Shown: positions 1-7,443 of the stretch, piece by piece
Layout of the letters: each line of letters opens with the position of its first letter
How positions within the stretch are numbered: the stretch's first letter is position 1
Origin: Nitrospinota bacterium
Lineage (GTDB): Bacteria; Nitrospinota_A; UBA7883; JACRLM01
NCBI GenBank assembly: GCA_015231995.1
Contig: JADGAO010000031.1
Coordinates: 1-20,139, forward strand
Reading direction: 5' to 3'
DNA: 20,139 nucleotides
The notes under the pieces: model-generated
The model's input: only the letters and a program-made list of their open reading frames with translations
What the model was told of the DNA's origin: nothing
Database searches by the model: none
Translations under genes and position numbers: made by a program

Positions 1-5
1 GCAGT

Positions 6-33
6 TGTCATTCTGAGCGATAGCGAAGAATCT
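6..33 (+). repeat. Half-copy of a dispersed palindromic repeat
   Basis: The 28 nt begin TGTCATTCTGAGCG and end GCGAAGAATCT. The same 28-mer occurs, with two mismatches, on the minus strand at 7190-7217, where it forms one arm of a larger palindromic element. Here no matching second arm follows within the next 100 bp, so this is either a solitary half or the end of an element that starts left of the window. GTCATTCTGAGCG...GAAGAATC repeats are common between genes in many bacteria (general knowledge). Confidence 0.6.
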
Positions 34-133
34 CTCCTCAACTTCGGAATACGGGCTTATTCACTGCAGAAAAAACTACCCTGCGTCCATCAATGTGTTG
101 TCCGACCATGAGTATCTGATGGGAAGCTCACAG

Positions 134-286
134 TTATCGCTCCATCTTCCCGGTCCGATCCGGCGCGCCAGCCGAGCCTTTGCCCCACACTGCGCTGTTG
201 TCAGTCCAGCCGCTGACCATCCTGCCCGCCTTCCGGTACCGGCCACGGATCGCGGCAAGGTATTCTTTTCTCGCTTTCTTCCCCAT
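134..286 (-). pseudogene. N-terminal remnant of an integrase-core (DDE) transposase
   Basis: This minus-strand frame encodes 50 residues beginning MGKKARKEYLAAIRGRYRKA. As I remember the family, that is the typical opening of IS transposases with an HTH plus an rve integrase core (a Lys/Arg-rich start, then EYL.AI..RY.KA). After about residue 22 the likeness stops (GRMVSGWTDNSAVW) and a TAA follows, so the roughly 400-residue protein is missing. A GGAGCATGGAAT leader precedes the ATG. The adjacent direct repeat (300-369) fits an IS end. I infer a deletion-scarred insertion sequence. The match rests on about 20 residues from memory, so it could be chance. Confidence 0.4.
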
Positions 287-299
287 ATTCCATGCTCCT

Positions 300-369
300 T
301 TCGGTTACATGAAACATGAGGCATCGATTCATTTTCGCCTATCCCTTCGGTTACATTTAATATGAGGCA
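300..369. repeat. 46-bp-period direct repeat at a putative IS end
   Basis: Two 24-nt copies, 300-323 and 346-369, share TTCGGTTACAT, then a variable 5-nt core (GAAAC or TTAAT), then ATGAGGCA. They lie immediately upstream of the transposase-like remnant when read on the minus strand. Repeated GTTACAT...GAGGCA boxes at an element end would suit transposase-binding subrepeats. The outward boundary may be the GGGGACAGTTT at 390-400. Repeat structure is seen directly; the IS assignment is inferred. Confidence 0.5.
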
Positions 370-390
370 ATGCGGGGTGGCAAAAAACAG

Positions 391-420
391 GGGACAGTTT
401 AGAGTGATTTAAGGTATAAT
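391..420 (+). promoter_or_regulatory. Putative sigma-70 promoter of the PAS sigma-54 regulator
   Basis: A perfect TATAAT lies at 415-420. GGGACA (391-396) is 18 nt upstream and matches four of six bases of TTGACA. Transcription would start near 427, giving a 5' leader of about 98 nt. The -35 box lies inside the presumed IS end, so the element may have contributed to this promoter. Confidence 0.4.
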
Positions 421-480
421 ACAGTTTGTATGTTAGCTTGGGGTTGCGTTGATATATTAGGTCAAATAGTCATCAAATGG

Positions 481-495
481 CCTGAAATATTCAGG
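481..495. promoter_or_regulatory. Palindrome in the leader, possible operator
   Basis: CCTGAA-ATA-TTCAGG is a perfect inverted repeat with 6-nt arms and a 3-nt centre. It lies between the predicted promoter and the ribosome-binding site of the regulator at 525. Its position would suit autoregulation or a small RNA hairpin. No specific binder can be named. Confidence 0.3.
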
Positions 496-524
496 TCGAA
501 CGCCTCGATAAGGAAGGATGTTAA

Positions 525-2138
525 ATGACCAAGCAATCGGCCAAACTCGATGACCCCGCCATTAGCGACAAGGCCGCACGACCCCAGCGCAAAAAGACTC
601 CAGAAAATATCATGCCGGAGCCGATTCTGAGGAATCCGGGGCATGATAAAATCGAAGAGATACGCCAAGAACTTCGTTTGCACCAGACCGAGCTGGAGAT
701 GCAGAACGAAGAATTGCGCCGATCTCAGGAGATTCTGGAACTCGCCAGGGCCAAGTATTTCAACTTTTACAATCTCGCTCCGGTCGGTTATTTCACAATC
801 AACGCCCAGGGCGTGGTTCTGGAAGTCAATCTTACGGCATGCAATCTTCTTGGCGCCACAAGAGAACGTTTGCTCAACCAGCCGTTTACCAAATTTATCA
901 TCCCAGATGATCAGGACATCTACTACATGTTCAACAAACAAATCCTTAGCAATCATGCTCCGCTGATGTGCGAACTTAGGATGGCGTTTGAGGACAACAT
1001 ACCGTTCTGGGTAAATATCAAGGCGACAAATGTCGTTAATGTTGAAAGCGGAGAAATGCTCAGATATATCGTGATGAGCGATATAACCAAGAGCAGGGAG
1101 GCGGCGGAGCATCTGCAGGAAACGCTCCAGGAAATAAAACGGTTAAAGGACAAATTGAAGGATGAGAATCTCTACCTGCTAGAAGAGATCAACCTGATAC
1201 ATTCACACAAAAATATCATCGGAAACAGCGAAGCCATCTGCGCTGTCCTAAAGCAGGTAGAACAAGTGGCTCCGTCAGACTCCCGGGTGTTGATTCAGGG
1301 GGAGACGGGCACAGGAAAGGAACTTATCGCTCATGCGATCCATAACCTAAGCCCCCGCAAACAGTCGCTCATGATCAAGGTTAACTGCGCCGCCCTGCCG
1401 CCGACCCTTATCGAAAGCGAACTCTTTGGCCGCGAGAAGGGCGCATTTACCGGCGCGCTGTCCAAACAATTAGGCCGTTTTGAGCTTGCGGATGGTTCAA
1501 CAATATTCCTCGACGAGATAGATAGCCTGCCGCTGGAGCTTCAGGCCAAGTTGCTCCGTGTGCTGGAGTGCGGCGAGTTTGAGAGGTTGGGCAGTTCCCT
1601 TACCATGAAGGTGGATGTGCGGATCATTGCGGCGACGAACTGCGATCTTGCCGCAGTGGTCAAAGCGGGAGGGTTTCGGGAAGACCTTTTCTACCGTTTG
1701 AACGTCTTTCAGATTATTGTGCCGCCTCTTCGAGACCGCCGTGAGGACATAATGCCGCTTGTGTGGTCATTCGTGCAGGAGTTTAGCGCCAGGATGGGCA
1801 AACGGATCGAATCAATTCCCCAGAAAACCGCTGAAGTCCTGCAAGCCTATTCCTGGCCGGGCAACATACGGGAACTTAAAAATGTCACCGAGCGCGCCAT
1901 GATCATCACCACAGGGGCAGTATTGCATCTTGATGTGCCAAATGTCGTGAGCATAAATACAGGACCTCCCAAGACTCTCGAAGAGATGGAAAGACTCCAC
2001 ATTATCGAGGCTCTTAACGCCACAGGATGGCAGGTAAGCGGCAAGGGCGGCGCCGCAGAGATTTTAGGTATAAATCCAAAGACGCTTGGATCGAGGATGC
2101 AAAAATTGGGCATTCAGAGAAAGAGGAAGAACGCCTGA
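525..2138 (+). CDS. PAS-domain sigma-54-dependent transcriptional activator
   Basis: This 537-residue cytoplasmic regulator couples a ligand or redox sensing module to ATP-driven opening of sigma-54 promoters. Residues 41-80 are a heptad-rich coiled coil (EEIRQELRLHQTELEMQNEE) typical of the linker before PAS domains. A PAS fold follows at about 78-190 (FNFYNLAPVGYFTI...). A second coiled linker spans 195-225. The AAA+ core has Walker A GETGTGKE (259-266), the sigma-54-contacting GAFTGA loop (306-311), Walker B TIFLDEI (326-332) and WPGNIRELKN (444-453). A Fis-type HTH ends the protein (about 508-530). The start is supported by AGGAAGG at 511-517, 7 nt upstream of ATG. There is no receiver domain, so the PAS domain is the likely input. 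The gene stands alone; its target genes are not evident. Confidence 0.93.
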   Translation: MTKQSAKLDDPAISDKAARPQRKKTPENIMPEPILRNPGHDKIEEIRQELRLHQTELEMQNEELRRSQEILELARAKYFNFYNLAPVGYFTINAQGVVLEVNLTACNLLGATRERLLNQPFTKFIIPDDQDIYYMFNKQILSNHAPLMCELRMAFEDNIPFWVNIKATNVVNVESGEMLRYIVMSDITKSREAAEHLQETLQEIKRLKDKLKDENLYLLEEINLIHSHKNIIGNSEAICAVLKQVEQVAPSDSRVLIQGETGTGKELIAHAIHNLSPRKQSLMIKVNCAALPPTLIESELFGREKGAFTGALSKQLGRFELADGSTIFLDEIDSLPLELQAKLLRVLECGEFERLGSSLTMKVDVRIIAATNCDLAAVVKAGGFREDLFYRLNVFQIIVPPLRDRREDIMPLVWSFVQEFSARMGKRIESIPQKTAEVLQAYSWPGNIRELKNVTERAMIITTGAVLHLDVPNVVSINTGPPKTLEEMERLHIIEALNATGWQVSGKGGAAEILGINPKTLGSRMQKLGIQRKRKNA

Positions 2139-2169
2139 CATATTGGATGCCCCCTGATAACGACTTTGT

Positions 2170-2302
2170 CCCCCGAAGTTCGGGGAACCACCACGCAGTT
2201 GCGAGGGGGTTTAACCCCCCGGCGCTTTGCGCCACCCCCCCTTGTCAGGGGGGCTACCCCTCCGGCGCGATGACGCGCCACCTCCCCTTACTAAAGGGAG
2301 GG
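2170..2302. repeat. Cluster of six consecutive hairpins, intergenic repeat element
   Basis: Six palindromes follow one another: CCCCGAA-G-TTCGGGG (2171-2185), GGGGGTT-T-AACCCCC (2205-2219), GGCGC-TTT-GCGCC (2221-2233), CCCCCC-TTGTCA-GGGGGG (2236-2253), GGCGCG-ATGA-CGCGCC (2264-2279) and CCTCCC...GGGAGG (2281-2301). The arms are read directly. The block lies between two regulator genes that converge on it. It resembles the C-run/G-run extragenic repeats found in many environmental bacteria and may also stop or stabilise transcripts from either side. None of the stems is followed by a clear T-run. Confidence 0.65.
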
Positions 2303-2415
2303 AAAAGGAGGTTTCTTCACCATATCTGTCAAACGTACAAGAACACCCCGATGAGCATTTGGGCGCCAGTCCGAAGAACACCTCGGACAATCTGTAGATG
2401 TGCGAGCAAGGTTTA

Positions 2416-2444
2416 GCAGGCGGGGAAGGAGCGTCGCCGCCTGC
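2416..2444. terminator. Possible bidirectional hairpin between converging genes
   Basis: GCAGGCGG (2416-2423) pairs perfectly with CCGCCTGC (2437-2444) around a 13-nt loop. It sits 48 bp beyond the stop of the minus-strand sigma-54 regulator. The stem is strong, but neither strand has a U-tract after it, so intrinsic termination is uncertain. The rest of 2303-2491 shows no gene I can support. Confidence 0.3.
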
Positions 2445-2491
2445 CCAGGGAATGTTGATAAGTTTTCGCGCGCAAACGGCGTTTATTACGC

Positions 2492-3889
2492 CTACGCCGC
2501 TCCTTCTTCCATTATCCCGTTCATCAACCCTTTCTTTTTGAGTTTCTCGACCAGCGTTGTCCTGTTCAAACCCAGCAGGGTCGCCGCCTTGTTTTTCACC
2601 CACGAACATCTTTCCAAAGCCGCCAGAATCAGCGTGGTTTCATAACGGTCAACGGCTTCTTTCAGGTTTATCCCTTCTCTGGGCAGGATGGGGTCGTGGA
2701 AAGACTCGGCGTTGGCGGCGATGGTCGCGTAAGCGGTTTCCGGGTTTCCTCCGCCGATAACGAAACCGGCCGCAAGAGCAACGTTGGAATCGTCTATCGC
2801 CGATTCGGGCGTATCCGCCGCCGGAAGAATGGAAACGGGGCTTTCCGGGAGGATGACCCGGGAAAGCCCCGCTCCATTAGCGATTTTGGGCGCACCGTCT
2901 TGGGAGATGGGGATGGTGAGGTCGCCGATGCGCCCTGGGCTTGATATGACGCCTGTTTTCGATGAAAGATGGTCCGTAAAAAGACGGCCCTGGCTGGCCA
3001 GGTCCTCCGGCTCGCCGACAAGAAGCATGTCGCGGTAAACTTGATCCTCTTTTGTTATCTCCACATCGCGCAGTTTGGGAGGGAGGTCGTCTTTTTCTAT
3101 CGCCCCCTCGCCTTTTAGCACGACGAGCCGTTCTATCATATGCTCCAATTCGCGCACGTTACCGGGCCATTTGTACGCCCGCAGGCAGGCCATCGCCTCG
3201 TTGGTGAAGCCGGTTACGTTCCTGCTTTTGGTTTTGTTGAACTGGCGGATAAAGTGGTTGATGAGCAATAGCGGGTCGTCCCCTCTGGCTCGCAGGGGCG
3301 GCAGTTCCACCGGGATAACGTTGAGCCTGTAGTAAAGGTCTTCGCGGAACTTGCCCTCGATTATCGCCTGTTCAAGGTTTTTGTTGGTGGCGGTGATGAC
3401 GCGCACATCCACATCCATCGTCTTGGCGCCGCCGACCCGTTCGAACTTGCGTTCTTGCAGGATGCGAAGCAGTTTCACCTGCAGGCTTGGGCTCATGTCG
3501 CCGATTTCGTCGAGGAATATCGTGCCTTTGTCCGCAAGCTCGAACTTGCCGATTCTCGTGCGTATCGCGCCGGTGAACGAGCCTTTTTCGTGGCCGAAAA
3601 GCTCGCTCTCCAGCAGTTCTTCGGGTATGGCCCCGCAGTTGACGACGATCATGGGCTTGTCGGAGCGTGTGGAGTTCTGGTGAATGGCGCGGGCGACCAA
3701 CTCCTTGCCCGTGCCACTTTCACCAAGAACCAGGACTGTCGAATCGTTATCCAACAGGCGGGAGATGGTCCGAAACACGGACTTCATCGCCTCGCTTTCT
3801 CCCACAAACCGGGAGAAATCCGGCCGAACCGAGATTTTGGCAGGCGCTTCCACCAAGGCCTGCTCTTCCACAACCACCGAAACCGTCAT
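2492..3889 (-). CDS. Receiver-less sigma-54-dependent transcriptional activator, Fis family
   Basis: This 465-residue enhancer-binding protein has almost no N-terminal sensory domain: only about 25 residues precede the AAA+ core. It has Walker A GESGTGKE (56-63), the sigma-54-contact loop as the conservative variant GSFTGA (103-108), Walker B TIFLDEI (123-129) and KWPGNVRELEH (230-240). A non-conserved linker of roughly 125 residues, rich in Ala, Gly, Pro and Ser, separates the AAA+ core from a C-terminal Fis HTH (about 423-445, LNRTTLVEKLKKKGL). That HTH resembles those of the FleQ/FlrC type, but there is no flagellar gene nearby. GGAG lies 6 nt upstream of the ATG. Lacking a receiver or PAS domain, it is probably controlled by its level or by a partner protein. 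Target genes are unknown. Confidence 0.92.
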   Translation of the reverse strand: MTVSVVVEEQALVEAPAKISVRPDFSRFVGESEAMKSVFRTISRLLDNDSTVLVLGESGTGKELVARAIHQNSTRSDKPMIVVNCGAIPEELLESELFGHEKGSFTGAIRTRIGKFELADKGTIFLDEIGDMSPSLQVKLLRILQERKFERVGGAKTMDVDVRVITATNKNLEQAIIEGKFREDLYYRLNVIPVELPPLRARGDDPLLLINHFIRQFNKTKSRNVTGFTNEAMACLRAYKWPGNVRELEHMIERLVVLKGEGAIEKDDLPPKLRDVEITKEDQVYRDMLLVGEPEDLASQGRLFTDHLSSKTGVISSPGRIGDLTIPISQDGAPKIANGAGLSRVILPESPVSILPAADTPESAIDDSNVALAAGFVIGGGNPETAYATIAANAESFHDPILPREGINLKEAVDRYETTLILAALERCSWVKNKAATLLGLNRTTLVEKLKKKGLMNGIMEEGAA

Positions 3890-4063
3890 TTATATCTCCG
3901 CTTCCGAATGAAGCTCAAATCAAGTTACAAAATATATGCGACTGCTCTAAATTTTCTTACCGGCCCTACGTCCCGAATCTTGACGCTAAAAATAGCCTCA
4001 TGCGTCAATATTCAGTACAATATTGATACCAAAACATTGACGTGTGATGAAAAAGGGGGGCTG
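3890..4063. promoter_or_regulatory. Divergent intergenic region with TTGACG/CGTCAA boxes
   Basis: This 174-bp gap separates the divergent sigma-54 regulator and hpt. TTGACGC (3980-3986) and GCGTCAA (4002-4008) form a perfect 7-nt inverted repeat with a 15-nt spacer. A third TTGACG is at 4037-4042, just upstream of the hpt ribosome-binding site. A palindromic CAATATTG is at 4018-4025. TACAAT at 4016-4021 could be an hpt -10 box, but no good -35 lies at the right distance. The boxes look like operator sites for a dimeric regulator; which one is not known. Confidence 0.4.
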
Positions 4064-4588
4064 ATGCCGCATAACGCTTTGTATTCAAAGGAAGAAATAG
4101 AGAAACAGGTGGATGTGTTGGCCCGCCGTATCGCAAAAGACGTGGGCCAGTCTCCAACAATTTTGGTTGGACTGCTCAATGGAAGCGTCGTTTTTTTGTC
4201 GGACTTAATGCGACGGCTTTACCTTTACGGTGTCGCTCCGGAGGTGGATTTTATGGTCGTCTCCAGCTATAAAGACGGCCACTCTTCCAACGGAACCATT
4301 GATATAATCCAGGATATCCGCTCTTCCATCGAAGGGAAAACCGTTATCGTCATCGACGATATCGCGGACACGGGCCTTACCCTCCTCGAGGTTAAAAAAG
4401 CGCTGGCGAAACGGAACCCCGCCAAGCTTTTGACGTGTGTGCTGTTAGACAAGCCTTCCCGCCGGAAATTTGACGTAAAACCGGACTACACGGCCTTCAC
4501 CATAGATAACGTTTTTGTCGTGGGGTACGGGCTGGATTCCGCCTCCCGATTCCGTTATTTGCCGTACATAGCTGTGTTGAGCGAGTAG
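4064..4588 (+). CDS. hpt: Hypoxanthine phosphoribosyltransferase
   Basis: This 174-residue enzyme transfers the phosphoribosyl group of PRPP to hypoxanthine or guanine in purine salvage, in the cytoplasm. The length is standard for the family. Visible motifs are the flexible-loop SSYKDG (67-72), the PRPP-binding signature VIVIDDIADTGLTL (94-107), with Asp-Asp where many members have Glu-Asp, and the C-terminal FVVGYGLDSASRFRYLPYIA (151-170), which matches the base-binding end. The ATG at 4064 was chosen because the protein opens with the usual helix (LYSKEEIEKQVDVLARRI) and a G-run (4055-4060) precedes it. The frame is open further upstream, but that part overlaps the divergent regulator gene. 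The 3' end overlaps convergent comEC by 34 bp. Confidence 0.95.
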   Translation: MPHNALYSKEEIEKQVDVLARRIAKDVGQSPTILVGLLNGSVVFLSDLMRRLYLYGVAPEVDFMVVSSYKDGHSSNGTIDIIQDIRSSIEGKTVIVIDDIADTGLTLLEVKKALAKRNPAKLLTCVLLDKPSRRKFDVKPDYTAFTIDNVFVVGYGLDSASRFRYLPYIAVLSE

Positions 4589-6981
4589 TAACCGAAACTG
4601 GCTTTGCCATCCTTTACGTTCAGCGTTATCTCGCCGTGACGGTCGGTGCGTAGAACCCGCATTCCCCGCTCGTTAAGCCTGTCGAGGACTTTCCTGCTGG
4701 GATGTTTGTGGACGTTGTTATGCCCGACGCTTATGATCACAGTCTTCGCCCCCACCGCATCCAGAAACTCGTCAGACGACGATGTGTCCGAACCATGATG
4801 GGCGATTTTAATCACATCCGCCTTCAAATCCGCGCCGGATTGCAGGAGCCATTGCTCTGTCTCTTTGCTTACATCCCCCATCATCAACACACGGACAGGC
4901 CCAAGATGTATCTTCAACGCCAATGAGCGGTTGTTGTGTTCGTCTGCGTACGGATAGGGCGGCGGCGGCGGGTTGAGCGTTTCCACTGTGGGGCCGTTGG
5001 GAAACGTGATCCGGTCTCCGGCCACAAGCGGTTTGTAACTGGCGGCGAATTTTTTTCGCAGGGCGCTCACTGGCGAGCCCTCCTCTACAGGGCCGCCGTT
5101 GTCCATAAAAAGCTCCGGAGGGATGCGGTCGGCGAATCCGGCCAACCCGCCGGAATGATCCCTGTCGTCGTGGGTGGCGATCATCGCGGAAAGCGACGCG
5201 CGGCCCTCCCTCCACAGTATCGGCGCAAGGATGGCCCTGCCCGGGTCGAACGTGTCGAACCTCGGGCCGCCGTCTATCGCCATCGAGCCTCCGGGCCATA
5301 AGACGATAGTTGCGTCGCCCTGTCCCACGTCCGTAAAGCGTATCGTGTATCCGTTATCCATCCGCGCCATCATCGGTTTGTAACTAGCCGCCGCCACGAA
5401 CGCCAGCGCCGCCACCGCGAAAACGGCGAGTTTTGCGCGTCTGCTCTCGATGAAAAGAGCCGCGCCGACGGCCATGTAATAGAAGGCCACGGCAACTGGC
5501 GGGATCGTAGCCATATGACGGTATGAGTAAGGAAGCTGGGCTGTCCATTGAGCGATGAAGCCGACAAGACCCGTAAGCAAGCCGGTTATCTCGCCTGTGT
5601 AAGGCGTGCCGGTGAGCGACGCAAACAGGCCTATCGGAACGGCAAGCGACGATACCGGCACGACAACGGCGTTGGATATCATCCCGTAAAGCGGGGTCAT
5701 GTTGAAGTGATACGCCACGACCGGCGCCGTGCCGATGGTTGCGAAAACAGACATCGCAAGGCCCGACCCCATCACAGGGGCTTGCGCGAATAATCTGTCG
5801 CGGTAAGTCGCCGGGCCCCTCTCCCCCGGCTCCAGCGCGAAAAACGGTTTCCACCACTTTTCCATGAACAGCACGATAAAAAGCACGGCCCCGAACGAAA
5901 GCTGGAAACCCACGTCGAAAATCGCCCACGGATAGAAAAGGATGATGATGAAAAACGCCAGCGCGAACGCGCCGTAAAAGTCACGCCCACGCCCAGCGAT
6001 GAATGCGACGAGGTAAACCCCCGCCATTATCGTCGAGCGCATGGCCGGGAACTTGAACCCGGTCAACGCGCCATACAGTACCGCCGCGACCAGCGCAAAC
6101 ACCGCCGCCACGCGCGACGGGACGCCTGCGGAGGCCCATTCCCGGCGCAATGGATAGGCCACGCCGAATATCAGCAGTTTGATGGCGTAATAACAGGCCG
6201 CCGCCGCGAACCCGATGTGCAGTCCCGAAACCGAAAGGATATGCGCCACCCCTGCGCGCGAAAAATCGTCTCGCGTCTCCTGTGTCACCAGCCCGTCGTC
6301 GCCGATAACGAGCGCATAGTTAAGCGCCGTCACCTCCGGGTCGGCGGATTTCAACCGCTCCCGCATCTTCACCTTCGTGATCTCAAGAGGCAGCCTCCAA
6401 TTGAAAACGGTGTCGGCCCTGAAGATTCTCGATTTACTTCCCAACGAGAAATCGCCGTTGATCCCCCGGTCGGCGAGGTATGTTTCGTAATCGAACCCGC
6501 CTACGTTCCGGTAGCCTCTCGGTTTCTTGAATCTAGCGCTGGTGATTACGACCACGTCACCCGGCAAGAGCGACGGATGTTTGCCGGAGCGTATCGTGAG
6601 ACGGGCTTGCCCATCGGTTTTCGAACCGTCAATGGACAGGGCGTTGACGAGATAGCGAGTGGACGATCCGCGTTCCGTCTCCCTGGAAACGATTTCCAAA
6701 AAAGCCGTGATCCGTTTGGGTGGCGTAAGACGCGAAAGATGGTTTGCTGGAAACTCCTGCCCGTCGCCTGCGCCGGAGAGAAGAAATCCGCCGATTAGAG
6801 CGATGGCGAACGCGGTTTTAAGGGGTTTTACGGAGTTGAAAAAAACGACAGCCAGGCCGATGAAAGCAGAGGCGAGTAGAAACGGGTCGGCGTTTGCGCC
6901 CCTGCCCAAAGCCACACCGCCAGCAAAGAAGAACGTGAACCACAACGCCGGCGGCGGACTGCTGGAGAACCGTTTTTCCAT
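4555..6981 (-). CDS. comEC: ComEC/Rec2-family DNA internalisation channel
   Basis: This 808-residue inner-membrane protein carries single-stranded DNA across the membrane during natural transformation. The N-terminus has hydrophobic segments (about 13-70) and a DUF4131/OB-like soluble region (about 75-190). The Competence domain follows at about 215-500, with the signature ETRDDFSRAGVAHILSVSGL (235-254), FPAMRSTIMAG (311-321) and several membrane helices. A C-terminal metallo-beta-lactamase-like domain runs from about 545 to 795: DVGQGDA (551-557), HDDRDHSGG (604-612), IAHHGS (726-731) and HKHPS (758-762). The HxxxDH form, rather than HxHxDH, is common in ComEC proteins. Length and domain order are complete. 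No strong ribosome-binding site precedes the ATG. No other competence gene lies within the window. Confidence 0.95.
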   Translation of the reverse strand: MEKRFSSSPPPALWFTFFFAGGVALGRGANADPFLLASAFIGLAVVFFNSVKPLKTAFAIALIGGFLLSGAGDGQEFPANHLSRLTPPKRITAFLEIVSRETERGSSTRYLVNALSIDGSKTDGQARLTIRSGKHPSLLPGDVVVITSARFKKPRGYRNVGGFDYETYLADRGINGDFSLGSKSRIFRADTVFNWRLPLEITKVKMRERLKSADPEVTALNYALVIGDDGLVTQETRDDFSRAGVAHILSVSGLHIGFAAAACYYAIKLLIFGVAYPLRREWASAGVPSRVAAVFALVAAVLYGALTGFKFPAMRSTIMAGVYLVAFIAGRGRDFYGAFALAFFIIILFYPWAIFDVGFQLSFGAVLFIVLFMEKWWKPFFALEPGERGPATYRDRLFAQAPVMGSGLAMSVFATIGTAPVVAYHFNMTPLYGMISNAVVVPVSSLAVPIGLFASLTGTPYTGEITGLLTGLVGFIAQWTAQLPYSYRHMATIPPVAVAFYYMAVGAALFIESRRAKLAVFAVAALAFVAAASYKPMMARMDNGYTIRFTDVGQGDATIVLWPGGSMAIDGGPRFDTFDPGRAILAPILWREGRASLSAMIATHDDRDHSGGLAGFADRIPPELFMDNGGPVEEGSPVSALRKKFAASYKPLVAGDRITFPNGPTVETLNPPPPPYPYADEHNNRSLALKIHLGPVRVLMMGDVSKETEQWLLQSGADLKADVIKIAHHGSDTSSSDEFLDAVGAKTVIISVGHNNVHKHPSRKVLDRLNERGMRVLRTDRHGEITLNVKDGKASFGYYSLNTAMYGK

Positions 6982-7135
6982 GGCGGCGTGAACCCTTATT
7001 TATGCGCGGCGGTCAACGGGCCGGGGTGGTTTAGAAGATTGTTTGCGTCCATTTCGCCCCGGCGCGGTTCACATTATAACCGCAACTCCGAACGCCTAAC
7101 GCTATCGGCCATATCAATAATATCGCTTCAACCAT
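6982..7135. other. Intergenic region with no recognisable gene
   Basis: This stretch separates divergent comEC and gapN. It must hold the comEC promoter, but I cannot point to a convincing -35/-10 pair. CGGGCCGGGGTGG (7017-7029) and CGCCCCGGCGCGG (7054-7066) are GC-rich and may pair loosely. Two palindromic repeats occupy the rest of the gap. Confidence 0.4.
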
Positions 7136-7217
7136 TGTCATCCTTAGCGAAGCGAAGGATCAAAGTAGAACAAATTGTTCTTTTGAGATAGATTCTTCGC
7201 TGGCGCTCAGAATGACA
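7136..7217. repeat. Palindromic MITE-like element, copy 1
   Basis: This 82-bp element has imperfect terminal inverted repeats of about 26 nt: the left arm begins TGTCATCCTTAGCG, and the right arm, read in reverse, begins TGTCATTCTGAGCG. A perfect internal palindrome, AGAACAA-A-TTGTTCT, lies at 7167-7181. It shares the modules GAAGGATCAAAGTA (7154-7167) and AGATAGATTCTTCG (7186-7199) with copy 2, at nearly the same spacing. It has no coding capacity. Its structure fits a non-autonomous mobile or REP-like repeat able to form a long hairpin. Confidence 0.75.
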
Positions 7218-7227
7218 AGTACGTAGC

Positions 7228-7368
7228 TGTCATCCTGAAGGAGTTCCTTCTTCGCTTACGCTCATCAGGTCAAGCTCTCGACTGAAGGATCAAAGTATAA
7301 TTGAATATCCTTTTAGATAGATTCTTCGAAGAGGTTGTCCTTAACTCTGCGAAGGACTCAGGATGACA
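7228..7368. repeat. Palindromic MITE-like element, copy 2
   Basis: This 141-bp element lies 10 bp after copy 1. It has exact 11-bp terminal inverted repeats: TGTCATCCTGA (7228-7238) and TCAGGATGACA (7358-7368). It contains the shared modules GAAGGATCAAAGTA (7284-7297) and AGATAGATTCTTCG (7315-7328), so it is the same family with lengthened stems. A TATAAT at 7296-7301 could act as a -10 box for the gapN operon, but no good -35 accompanies it. Confidence 0.75.
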
Positions 7369-7443
7369 ACGAGCGCGTCGCGCCTTGCGCCGTGGCTTCC
7401 GCTGAACTATCATCTGGTAATTATCAATGGAGGTCCTTCGATA

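Noticed and set aside
2165..2302. Hairpin cluster as a CRISPR array
   Set aside because: The palindromes differ from one another, and there are no equal-length repeats with spacers.
3455..4063. Upstream in-frame extension of hpt by about 200 residues
   Set aside because: It lies antisense to the sigma-54 regulator, and HPRT proteins begin where the 4064 start places them.
5384..5929. Second minus-strand frame within comEC
   Set aside because: Arg/Gly-rich shadow frame overlapping the ComEC membrane helices; no sign of a frameshift in comEC.
7363..7443. N-terminal extension of the aldehyde dehydrogenase
   Set aside because: It begins inside the palindromic repeat, and a GGAGGT site precedes the ATG at 7444.
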